Positions 30,004-36,982 of a DNA stretch of 64,000 nucleotides are shown one piece after another. Position 1 is the stretch's first letter. Each line of letters starts with the position of its first letter. This DNA is from Candidatus Lindowbacteria bacterium RIFCSPLOWO2_12_FULL_62_27 (GTDB lineage Bacteria > Lindowbacteria > 2-12-FULL-62-27). The translations under genes and the position numbers were made by a program. The notes below the pieces were generated by a model. That model saw only the letters and a program-made list of their open reading frames with translations. It was not told where the DNA came from and did no database searches. The stretch spans positions 11,797-75,796 of the forward strand of contig MFPR01000014.1 of assembly GCA_001784175.1 (NCBI GenBank), written 5' to 3'.

Positions 30004-30762
30004 CTACAACTCGGCCTTTTCGGCCTGCTTTTTGGCCAACCACGCGTCGAATTCCTCCTGCGTGTGAACGATGACGTCGCCGCGCATGCGGTAATGGCCG
30101 AGTCCGCAAAGCTGGGCGCAGGCGATTTCAAAGGTTCCCGTCATGATCGGCTCGAACCAGATGCGGACCCGCATGCCCGGCGTGGCGTCCTGCTTTGTGC
30201 GGAAGGCCGGGACGTTGAAACTGTGGATGACGTCCATGGAAGACAGATAGACGAGCGTGGGTTTTCCAAGCGGCACATGGAACTGGTTGACCGAGACGAG
30301 GTCGTCCTTGGCGGCGGGGTCCGCGTCGTCCAGCCCGATGGGGTTGCCGGAACTGATGAGTTTGATGTCGCGCCGGCCGAACAGTCCATCCGGGCCGGGG
30401 TAATGGATGTTCCAGGCGAACTGCTGGGCGATCACCGCCGCCACGTTGGCCTTCTTCTCCTCAGGAAACGTCTCCATCACGTGCGCCCAGACCGGAAGGC
30501 CGATCACGAAAATCATGAACAGCTCAAACGCCAGCACAATGCCGTCCGGAATCATGGACTTGACAATGCCGGTATGACTGTACACCGCCGGCACGCCGGG
30601 CCGGGCACGGTAGCGTATGAGACAATAGATCATGAACGCTCCCCAGCAGACGAAGATCAGGCCCATCGCGACATGAAAAACGTCAAGCTGCCGATCCAAG
30701 TCCGCCGCGTAGGTGGACGCCCGGGCCGGAAGCCACCAACCATACAGTTGATCGGGTGTCAT
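30004..30762 (-). CDS. ctaC: Cytochrome c oxidase subunit II
   Basis: 252 residues. Two N-terminal transmembrane helices, then a periplasmic cupredoxin domain with the CuA site: the first His in MDVIHSFNVPAF and CAQLCGLGHYRMRG containing both cysteines, His and Met. QFAWNIHYPGPDG holds the electron-entry Trp. There is no fused cytochrome c domain, so it is an aa3 rather than a caa3 type. The predicted transcription start is only about 5 nt before the ATG, so the message may be leaderless. First gene of the oxidase operon. Confidence 0.96.
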   Translation of the reverse strand: MTPDQLYGWWLPARASTYAADLDRQLDVFHVAMGLIFVCWGAFMIYCLIRYRARPGVPAVYSHTGIVKSMIPDGIVLAFELFMIFVIGLPVWAHVMETFPEEKKANVAAVIAQQFAWNIHYPGPDGLFGRRDIKLISSGNPIGLDDADPAAKDDLVSVNQFHVPLGKPTLVYLSSMDVIHSFNVPAFRTKQDATPGMRVRIWFEPIMTGTFEIACAQLCGLGHYRMRGDVIVHTQEEFDAWLAKKQAEKAEL

Positions 30763-30773
30763 AATGGCTCAAG

Positions 30774-30802
30774 ATTATAGACAATGGATGGCATCAAGTC
30801 AA
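30774..30802 (-). promoter_or_regulatory. Near-consensus sigma70 promoter of the oxidase operon
   Basis: TTGACT (30797-30802), exactly 17 nt, then TATAAT (30774-30779) on the minus strand. The start site should fall near 30767, about 5 nt before the ctaC ATG at 30762, which leaves no room for a ribosome binding site. Confidence 0.8.
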
Positions 30803-30883
30803 ACATAATTTGGCAAAAAAACAGGCGAATTCTCGAAGTGTATGAGCAGACTCATCTGTAACAGAACGGAACAAAATTTGTGT

Positions 30884-31567
30884 CTAAGCGGCGATCAGAG
30901 CTTTGACCTTCGGGGCAAACGTCCAGTAGAGCGCGCGGGCGTCGTCCGGCGACAGGACGAGGGTGGCGGCGGGGGAGCGGGGGGCGAGGACGCGTTGAAA
31001 GAAGAAGAGAAGGCGGATGGCGGGCGAGGAAAGGCGCCGAATCCAGTCCACCGACTGTTCGTTCCTCGAGAGGACGAGGATCGAGGCGCCCGTTTCGAAG
31101 CGGAGCGAGTAGACGGACGGCATATCCGCGAGTTCAAGGCTGTCCTCGACCCGCTCGACCATGACTGACTCGGTGTCCTCGATTTCCGCCGCATTGATCG
31201 GCACGATGACGGTACGTTGCGGCGGCCGGGCCAGGCCTTTTTTCGCGAGCGCGGCGGCGGTGACGGCCGCGTTCCAGGGCCGATGGATTTTGAGGTCGAG
31301 GATGGGCAGTTCGCGCAGGGGTTCGCCGCGAAATTTGACCTGGACGCGACGCCGGCGGAGATCAAAGACGAGATAGGTTTCATTTTTTTTGGCGAGCGGA
31401 ATTTCCAGCGCGTGGAGGCGGTTTTCAACGGCGAGCGGGTGCCGGTCCGCCGGCGCCGGCGGGTTGCCGCAGCCGGACAAGAAGAGCGGGAGGGAGACTG
31501 AGAATGAAACAATGAGACAATGAAACAACGAACAACGAACAACCGGAACGGGATTCACCGGGGGCAA
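30884..31567 (-). CDS. Probable lipoprotein of unknown function in the L,D-transpeptidase cluster
   Basis: 227 residues from a TTG at 31567, 1 nt after the stop of the transpeptidase gene; a GTG at 31558 is an alternative. The N-terminus has a lipoprotein signal ending LFLSGCG. The rest, with TYLVFDLRRRRVQVKFRGEPLRELPI, resembles the beta strand opening of YkuD-like domains, but there is no HG...C catalytic motif. The signal region is encoded by short repeats of AACAATGA-like units, so its N-terminus may be recently altered. Probably acts with the two transpeptidases upstream; function unknown. Confidence 0.65.
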   Translation of the reverse strand: MPPVNPVPVVRCSLFHCLIVSFSVSLPLFLSGCGNPPAPADRHPLAVENRLHALEIPLAKKNETYLVFDLRRRRVQVKFRGEPLRELPILDLKIHRPWNAAVTAAALAKKGLARPPQRTVIVPINAAEIEDTESVMVERVEDSLELADMPSVYSLRFETGASILVLSRNEQSVDWIRRLSSPAIRLLFFFQRVLAPRSPAATLVLSPDDARALYWTFAPKVKALIAA

Positions 31568-31568
31568 C

Positions 31569-32231
31569 TCAGAAAATATAAACAGGGGTGCCGACGGCGC
31601 AGGCTTTGAAGACTTTTTCGAGGTCCGCGTCGCCGAGGCGGATGCATCCGTGGGTCACCGGGCGGCCGAGGAGCCTGCGGTAGAGCGTGCCGTGGATCAT
31701 GTAGCCGTCGCCGATGTGCATCGCGTAATTGCCGAGCATCCCTTCTTCGACCCGCTCGCTCACGGAGGTCGGGATTCGTTCTCCCTCCTCGATGAACGCC
31801 CAGTCGGGTTTGGTCCACACAGGCTCGTGGACTTTTCTCTGGATCTTCCGCTCGCCGCGCGGCGTGTCGAAGGTCCAAGTGCGGTTTTTAAAAGAGTCGT
31901 TGAGGATTTTGCCGTTTCCGGTGGAACAGACCGCCTCGAGGAGGGTTTTGCGCCCGTGTTTGAGGAAGAGCCTGTTGCGGGCCGTGTCGATGACGACGTA
32001 GACGCCCTTGGGCCGGATTGTATCGAGGGATGCGGTCCATTTGTCGTTTTCGGCTTTCAGTTTCCGCAGCGTGGCCGGGTCGACGGCGGCCACGGCCGGA
32101 TCCGCGACCGGCGCGTCCCAGCTTTCGGTGGCCGATGAAAGGAGGAGGACGGCGGCCAGAAACGCCGGGATCACCATGATCCAACGGAATCGGCGATTGC
32201 CGAAGATCAGGCAAAGGAAGCTGTCCAGCAT
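31569..32231 (-). CDS. L,D-transpeptidase (YkuD domain)
   Basis: 220 residues. An N-terminal hydrophobic segment (WIMVIPAFLAAVLLLSS) serves as signal or anchor, then a YkuD domain: YVVIDTARNRLFLKHG, FDTPRGERKIQ (usually TPxG), HIGDGYMIHGT and the catalytic THGCIRLGD with C196. L,D-transpeptidases make 3-3 cross-links or attach proteins to peptidoglycan in the periplasm. It starts 11 nt after the stop of a second transpeptidase, and they are probably cotranscribed. Confidence 0.9.
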   Translation of the reverse strand: MLDSFLCLIFGNRRFRWIMVIPAFLAAVLLLSSATESWDAPVADPAVAAVDPATLRKLKAENDKWTASLDTIRPKGVYVVIDTARNRLFLKHGRKTLLEAVCSTGNGKILNDSFKNRTWTFDTPRGERKIQRKVHEPVWTKPDWAFIEEGERIPTSVSERVEEGMLGNYAMHIGDGYMIHGTLYRRLLGRPVTHGCIRLGDADLEKVFKACAVGTPVYIF

Positions 32232-32242
32232 CGGGACTTCCT

Positions 32243-33376
32243 TCAGGATTTGTTCGGCCGGCTGAAGAGCCGGTCAAAGTCGGAGAAGTTGCCGACGATG
32301 GTGACGGGCGTGCCGATGGCGGTGCGCGAGAAAATGTGGTCCATGTCGGCATTCGGGAGCGCCACGCAGCCTTCGGTCCAGTTGCGGTCGCGGCCGCCGT
32401 CCCCGTGGATTTCGATGTGCCCGCCCAGCCGGGACCGGATGGAGACGCGTCCGAGGGTGCGGTCTCTGCGAAACGCGCGGATGTCCTCATCGTTGGGGTA
32501 ATTGATGAGAAGCGCTTTGTGATACTTGGACTGGCCGGCGCCCTTCTTTTTAATGATCCTGTATTTTCCCTCCGGCGTCGCGTAGTCTCCGCGGTAACTT
32601 TTGTCGAAGACGCCGTTCTTTCCGAGGTCCGCGTCATACGCGCGGACCATGTGGCCCGACTCGAGCAGAAGACACAGGTTGCGGGACTTGACGACCACCA
32701 CGGCGCGCTCCCCGTTTCGGGAGGACCAATCAAGCGTTTCGTAGACCCAGCGGTCCCACTGCTTGATGAGCCCGGCGTCGTCGTACCGGCCGACCCGATT
32801 CTGAAGTTCGGCGTGCGCGGTACGGGCGAAGGTCAGGGCGGTCCGGACCCGGTCGTTGGATTCATGCCATCGGTCCTCACGGCCGAACATGTCGGCCTCC
32901 CGGAGGAGCACCTCGACGCGCACGAGGCTGGCGCGGCCGGAGTCGCTCAACCCGACCCGGTGGGTCCGCGCGCGAACGGCGCCGAGGAGGGTGCGGGCTT
33001 CGCCCGCAAGCTGAGACGCCTCCTGTTTGACGGCCGACCGATTTTCCCGGGCCGCCTTCTCCGCCCGGCCGGAGGCCTCGACCGCCTCGCGGCTGAGCCG
33101 CTCGAAGGTGAGATACTGGCGGGAGTAGTAAAACTTGGCCTGCTGCGCCGCGAGTTCCTCTTTGACGCGGCTCATGGCGCGGACGTAGTCATCGTACTCG
33201 TCCGGCGCGTAGACCTCCGCCTGGGCCTCTTTGAGGATCCGGTCCTGGGTCATCGCGGAGTGAAAAAGGCCGATCTGCGGCGGGTCCGGGGCCAGACCGA
33301 AGACGGCGACAACAAAGGCGCCCGCGCCCACCACCGTGCCCCACCAGGTTTTGAGGTGCTGGAGTATGCGTTTCAT
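32243..33376 (-). CDS. L,D-transpeptidase with coiled-coil N-terminal half
   Basis: 377 residues. A signal anchor (WWGTVVGAGAFVVAVFGLA) is followed by about 180 residues of predicted long helices rich in Ala, Glu and Arg (EAQAEVYAPDEYDDYVRAM, KAARENRSAVKQEASQLAGEA), then a YkuD domain with TPEGKYRI, EIHGDGG and the catalytic WTEGCVAL (C337). The helical part resembles in composition the lipoprotein encoded next upstream, which suggests both act as periplasmic spacers or bind the same partner. The ATG has no strong ribosome binding site. Confidence 0.88.
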   Translation of the reverse strand: MKRILQHLKTWWGTVVGAGAFVVAVFGLAPDPPQIGLFHSAMTQDRILKEAQAEVYAPDEYDDYVRAMSRVKEELAAQQAKFYYSRQYLTFERLSREAVEASGRAEKAARENRSAVKQEASQLAGEARTLLGAVRARTHRVGLSDSGRASLVRVEVLLREADMFGREDRWHESNDRVRTALTFARTAHAELQNRVGRYDDAGLIKQWDRWVYETLDWSSRNGERAVVVVKSRNLCLLLESGHMVRAYDADLGKNGVFDKSYRGDYATPEGKYRIIKKKGAGQSKYHKALLINYPNDEDIRAFRRDRTLGRVSIRSRLGGHIEIHGDGGRDRNWTEGCVALPNADMDHIFSRTAIGTPVTIVGNFSDFDRLFSRPNKS

Positions 33377-33428
33377 GTGTTAATTATTATATCGGACAGA
33401 AGCTATTTCAAGCTTGAACTATTCGGCC

Positions 33429-33528
33429 CCCTCTCCCCCGGAGGGGGAGAGGGTTGGGGTGAGGGGGCGGGGGCGGTCATGAAGCGCCACCCTCACCCTA
33501 ACCCTCTCCCGCCATGGGCGGGAGAGGG
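33429..33528. repeat. Pair of inverted GC-rich hairpin repeats (CCCTCTCCC type)
   Basis: Two related modules in opposite orientation. First hairpin: CCCTCTCCCCC (33429-33439) with its complement at 33443-33453; second: CCCTCTCCCGCC (33502-33513) with its complement at 33517-33528. Both are followed on their outer sides by GGGTTGGGGTGAGGG / CCCTCACCCTAACCC, which pair with each other. Further copies occur at 35850 and, diverged, at 36942. Confidence 0.9.
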
Positions 33529-33555
33529 GATACCTGAACAGTTAAGAAAAGACTC

Positions 33556-34158
33556 CTATTTCCTTCGACCCTTCATCTTGGCCTTGGCCTCGTCTACCTC
33601 GGTCTTGATGGACATGGCTTTTTCCTTCACCGACGTTGCCTTGTTCCTGGCGTCCATGTACTGCTCGGCCGCCATGGCGTTGTCCAGTTCCGGGAGCATG
33701 CCCTGGAGGGAGGCGAGGTCGGCGTTCATCGCGTCGATCTCAGCCTTTGTATCCTTCCCGCGCGGCGCCGACTTGAGAGCCTTGGCGGCGTCGTCGACCG
33801 CGGTTTTGGCTTCCGCGATCAGGGTGGTGGCCTCGTTCTTGACGGCCTCCTTGTTCACGATCGCCGCTTCCTTCGCCTTGTTGGACTGATCGATGGCGGC
33901 GGCAAACAGGGATTTGGCCTCTCCATAATTTCGAAACAGCGCGAATTTGGCTTTCTGCGCTTCAACCTCCGCCTGGGCCTTGGACAGGGCGTCCTGGGCC
34001 AGCGCGTGATCGGTCTGGGCGTAAACTTCCGCCTGGGCGGCCATCGCGGCCTGCATGGCCTCGTCGGCCTGCGCCATGTCCTGCTCGGGGGGTTTTGCGC
34101 ATCCCGCAAAAAGCAGTGACGGGATAAGCACGAGAATCCACAGATGCTTCTTCATCAT
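33556..34158 (-). CDS. Ala/Lys/Glu-rich helical lipoprotein
   Basis: 200 residues from the ATG at 34158 (a second ATG follows directly) with GGAG 8 nt upstream. The lipoprotein signal is MKKHLWILVLIPSLLFAGC. The mature protein is almost wholly helical and Ala-rich (QADEAMQAAMAAQAEVYAQ, ATTLIAEAKTAVDDAAKAL), like DUF4398-type periplasmic lipoproteins. It ends with a basic tail KMKGRRK. It is followed by the transpeptidase whose N-terminal half has a similar composition. Function unknown. Confidence 0.75.
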   Translation of the reverse strand: MMKKHLWILVLIPSLLFAGCAKPPEQDMAQADEAMQAAMAAQAEVYAQTDHALAQDALSKAQAEVEAQKAKFALFRNYGEAKSLFAAAIDQSNKAKEAAIVNKEAVKNEATTLIAEAKTAVDDAAKALKSAPRGKDTKAEIDAMNADLASLQGMLPELDNAMAAEQYMDARNKATSVKEKAMSIKTEVDEAKAKMKGRRK

Positions 34159-34312
34159 CCCACATTCTCCTGTCAACCTGATGGTGCTGACGCGGCCTGG
34201 TTCGCTCACATGCAAACGGGGCCGTGTTTCATATCCAACCCTCTATTCGCGCAGGTGCCTCACGAGCCGTTTTCAGGCGATGTATCCCCGCGAATCTACT
34301 CAACGGCGTGGC

Positions 34313-34341
34313 GTTCTATATTATGGAAAAGGGCTTGTCAA
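34313..34341 (-). promoter_or_regulatory. Candidate promoter for the lipoprotein gene
   Basis: TTGACA (34336-34341) and TAGAAC (34313-34318) with a 17-nt spacer on the minus strand; TATAGA with a 15-nt spacer is an alternative -10. The leader would be about 150 nt; nothing else is recognisable in 34159-34312. Confidence 0.4.
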
Positions 34342-34364
34342 TAGGCAGGGGTCGCAGTCAGCGG

Positions 34365-34802
34365 CTATTGATCTCCATTTGCCTGATTCCAAGGATTGAC
34401 CGTCTTCGCGCCGCACCGGTGGAGGTGGGCGGTGTTGCGAGTTACAATAACCAGGTTGTGCGCGCATGCGGTTGCGGCGATCAGGGCGTCCACCGCCGGC
34501 GCCGGCTCCCCGGCGCGCTCCGCCTCCCCGAGAATCCTTCCCCACGTTATCGCGATGTCCTCGGTGATCTCCAGGATCCGGCCTTCAAAGCGTCCGCGAA
34601 GATCCTGACGCAGCCAGGCGGTCAGTTTCGTTTTTCGAGCCGATTCGTCCAGCCGGCTGATCCCTTTTTGGATTTCCCCGATCGTCACAACGCTTAGAAA
34701 GCACGACATCTCGTCAACGTCGTTCATCCATTTCGTGATGCGGGGTTCCGGTCTTTTGCGGACCAACTCGGAAATCAGAGGCGTGTCCAACAGATAATTC
34801 AC
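34365..34802 (-). CDS. vapC: PIN-domain ribonuclease toxin, VapC type
   Basis: 145 residues. PIN-domain acidic residues are visible: D6 (YLLDTPLISEL), E43 (TIGEIQKGI), D105 (APAVDALIAATA); the usual last Asp of the TRNxxDF motif is not conserved (TRNTAHL). VapC toxins cleave tRNA or rRNA and are neutralised by the partner encoded just upstream. The start overlaps the antitoxin stop by 4 nt, the standard arrangement for coupled toxin-antitoxin translation. Confidence 0.88.
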   Translation of the reverse strand: MNYLLDTPLISELVRKRPEPRITKWMNDVDEMSCFLSVVTIGEIQKGISRLDESARKTKLTAWLRQDLRGRFEGRILEITEDIAITWGRILGEAERAGEPAPAVDALIAATACAHNLVIVTRNTAHLHRCGAKTVNPWNQANGDQ

Positions 34803-35047
34803 AATTTTACGGCCCTCCCGGCGTCCCGCGAACGCCCGAAATCCAAATCCTCGCCCACCAGAGGCGATCTCCGAAAAAACTCCGCAAGACCGGTCCGGCC
34901 GGTCTTTAGTTTCTTGAAGTCCGATGCCGACAGGACCACCGCCGCGTTCCTGCCGCGCCGGGTGATCGTCTGCGGCCCCTCGGCCATCGCCCGGTCAACC
35001 ACCTCGCTCAATTTGTTCTTCGCCTCCTGAATCTGCCACGCGCGCAT
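34799..35047 (-). CDS. vapB: Phd/YefM-type antitoxin
   Basis: 82 residues from the ATG at 35047, which has AGGAGGTG 7 nt upstream. The Phd/YefM DNA-binding fold is clear: WQIQEAKNKLSEVVDRAMAEGPQTITRRGRNAAVVLSASDF. The C-terminal 35 residues (LAEFFRRSPLVGEDLDFGRSRD) should wrap the toxin. A palindrome at 35080-35092 between promoter and gene is the probable operator for autoregulation. Confidence 0.88.
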   Translation of the reverse strand: MRAWQIQEAKNKLSEVVDRAMAEGPQTITRRGRNAAVVLSASDFKKLKTGRTGLAEFFRRSPLVGEDLDFGRSRDAGRAVKL

Positions 35048-35079
35048 CGACGCCACCTCCTCCTCGGTCATTTCTCCAT

Positions 35080-35092
35080 CTAGACTGTCTAG
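35080..35092. promoter_or_regulatory. Palindromic operator of the toxin-antitoxin operon
   Basis: CTAGAC-T-GTCTAG, a perfect 6-bp inverted repeat located between the -10 box and the antitoxin ATG, where Phd-type antitoxins normally bind. Confidence 0.65.
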
Positions 35093-35096
35093 CCAT

Positions 35097-35125
35097 ATTA
35101 TACGCCGCCCGGGCGACACATGCAA
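35097..35125 (-). promoter_or_regulatory. Sigma70-type promoter of the toxin-antitoxin operon
   Basis: TTGCAT (35120-35125), 17-nt spacer and TATAAT (35097-35102) on the minus strand, just downstream of the gpmA stop. Confidence 0.7.
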
Positions 35126-35145
35126 GAACGAGCCAGGGACCGCAG

Positions 35146-35793
35146 TCAGCGGCTCAGGACATGCTCCTTTTTTTCCAGCACGCGCCCCTCGGCGTCGAGC
35201 CGGTAGAGGATGGGGGCGCCCGTGGCGATGTTGAGGTCGAGGACCTGTTGTTCGGTGAGGCGGTCGAGGTGCATGACGATGGATCGGAGGCTGTTGCCGT
35301 GCGCGGCGACGAGGATGTTTTCGCCGGCGCGGAGGCGGGGCACGATCTGACTTTTAAAATATGGGAGGGTCCTTGCGGCCGTGTCTTTCAGACTTTCGCT
35401 GATGCCGTCCGGGTTGAGGGGCGTGCGGTCCCTGGGCGGCGCGACGTCGTAACTGCGGCGCCAGATGTGGACCTGCTGGTCGCCGTACTGTTTGGCGACC
35501 TCGGCCTTGTTCAAGCCCTGGAGCGCCCCGTAATGGCGCTCGTTGAGCGCGGCGTCCTTCACGACGGGGACGCCCGTCTGTCCGATCGTTTCCAGCACAA
35601 TGCGCAGCGTATCCTGCGCGCGGACGAGCGCCGAGGTGAAGGCACGGTCGAATCGCAAGTCGCGGATGAGTTCAGCGCCCATCCGGGCCTCCTCACGGCC
35701 CTGCTCGGACAGGGGCACGTCGACCCATCCGGTGAAGCGATTCTCGAGATTCCACTGGGACTGGCCGTGGCGGATCAATACCAAGAGAGACAT
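35146..35793 (-). CDS. gpmA: 2,3-bisphosphoglycerate-dependent phosphoglycerate mutase
   Basis: 215 residues. The histidine phosphatase motif LIRHGQSQWN has the phospho-acceptor H9; FTGWVDVPLSEQG, ERHYGALQGLNK and the second His in AAHGNSLRSIVMHL are all conserved as in cofactor-dependent PGM. It interconverts 3- and 2-phosphoglycerate. It is slightly shorter than the E. coli enzyme, as in many non-enteric forms. Transcribed toward the toxin-antitoxin module, which has its own promoter. Confidence 0.95.
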   Translation of the reverse strand: MSLLVLIRHGQSQWNLENRFTGWVDVPLSEQGREEARMGAELIRDLRFDRAFTSALVRAQDTLRIVLETIGQTGVPVVKDAALNERHYGALQGLNKAEVAKQYGDQQVHIWRRSYDVAPPRDRTPLNPDGISESLKDTAARTLPYFKSQIVPRLRAGENILVAAHGNSLRSIVMHLDRLTEQQVLDLNIATGAPILYRLDAEGRVLEKKEHVLSR

Positions 35794-35849
35794 GCGATCT
35801 ATTTAGGATCAAGTTTGGAGAAATTCAAGGGCGGCCCCCCTCCCCCCGA

Positions 35850-35876
35850 CCCTCTCCCGCCAATGGCGGGAGAGGG
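35850..35876. repeat. GC-rich hairpin repeat copy
   Basis: CCCTCTCCCGCC-AAT-GGCGGGAGAGGG, the same 12-bp arms as at 33502-33528, in the short gap between gpmA and the next gene. No T-run follows it. Confidence 0.9.
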
Positions 35877-35893
35877 GGGTACCGAGTATCCGC

Positions 35894-36982
35894 CTATTTT
35901 GTCTTGTCCGCGAGAGGTCCGAGCGGAAACGAGAGACGATACCGGTTGCGGGACCACTCGCGGTCCGATTCCGAGGCGAGCCAGTCCGGGTGGGTCAGCG
36001 CGAGGGCGAGGCCGCGTTCGAGGATGGCGTCGGGCAGGCCCGGCGTTTCGCGGAGGGCCCGGAGGGCGGCCCGGACCGGATCGCGGGCGGGCCAGGACCA
36101 GGCGATGTCGACCCGCGCGGCGGCGCCGTACAAGGTGGCCGGATGATATTCGGCGGCGAGCATGTACGGCACGGTGGCGTCCGACGCGCCGCTGGCGCGC
36201 CTCCAACGGCCCACGCGATAGAGCGCGTCGGCCGCGCGGGGGTCCTCGGCGAACAGGACCGCGAAGAGTTTCAAGTACCGTTCGGCCTCCGCGGATTCGC
36301 CGTCCGCGTCGAGCGCCTGGCCCATCCGCAGGAGGGACTGCCGGCCGATCTCGTCCGGCGGTCCGGCCACGAGGAGGCGCCAGATCCGGGAGGCGGACCG
36401 GTGCATTTCGAGCGACATGAGGGATTCCGCGAGGAGAAAATGTTCATGCCGAGCCGTGCGAGTCAGCGTGTCGGTCCAGGCGGGCGGAAGTGCATTCAAG
36501 AGCCCGAGTTTTTTAAGTTCGGCGAGGTGCGAGGCGATTTCGGCCATCGAGAAACTGGGCTGCGCGCGATGAATCGCCTGAACATGCGCCGTCGCCGGCT
36601 CGATCCATCCAAGCGTCCGGGCGGCGCGGTATCCCATGACGTGCATCCATGCGCCGTTTTTATTTTCAGGAACGCGCCCGGAGAGCTGACGCAGCGTCCG
36701 AAGAACGCCCTGGAAATCCTTTTCGAGGAAGTACGTTCTCACGATCCCGAGATTGGCAAGTTCCCGCTCGCGCAGACCGCCGTTGCGGATCACCGCCGCG
36801 TACTGGGCTCGCGCCTTGGCCCACTCCGCGCGCTCGACGCAGCGGTCCGCCTTTTCGAGCGAAGCGGCGGCGGCGGGAAGGGGGCAGAGCAAGAACAAAA
36901 TAGATACATAGAGAGCGACAAAACAATGACCCCCCACCCAGCCTCCCCCACAAGGGGGGAGGTGAAAGACACTTCTGCTCAT
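35894..36982 (-). CDS. Exported helical-repeat (TPR-like) protein
   Basis: 362 residues from the ATG at 36982, which overlaps the upstream stop by 4 nt. A signal peptide (FVALYVSILFLLCPLPAAAAS) follows an odd N-terminal extension (residues about 7-17, Pro/Gly/Cys-rich) encoded by a hairpin repeat, so the original start may have been further in. The mature protein has TPR-like helical pairs (ADRCVERAEWAKARAQYAAVI, AERYLKLFAVLFAEDPRAADAL). No catalytic motif. It ends the operon that includes the GspE-like ATPase, a TPR protein and a FecR/FN3 protein, and so is probably part of the same envelope system. Confidence 0.65.
   Translation of the reverse strand: MSRSVFHLPPCGGGWVGGHCFVALYVSILFLLCPLPAAAASLEKADRCVERAEWAKARAQYAAVIRNGGLRERELANLGIVRTYFLEKDFQGVLRTLRQLSGRVPENKNGAWMHVMGYRAARTLGWIEPATAHVQAIHRAQPSFSMAEIASHLAELKKLGLLNALPPAWTDTLTRTARHEHFLLAESLMSLEMHRSASRIWRLLVAGPPDEIGRQSLLRMGQALDADGESAEAERYLKLFAVLFAEDPRAADALYRVGRWRRASGASDATVPYMLAAEYHPATLYGAAARVDIAWSWPARDPVRAALRALRETPGLPDAILERGLALALTHPDWLASESDREWSRNRYRLSFPLGPLADKTK
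36942..36962. repeat. Hairpin repeat inside a coding start
   Basis: CCTCCCCC-ACAAG-GGGGGAGG. It lies in the first 20 codons of the exported TPR-like protein and encodes its Pro/Gly-rich N-terminal extension. Confidence 0.7.
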
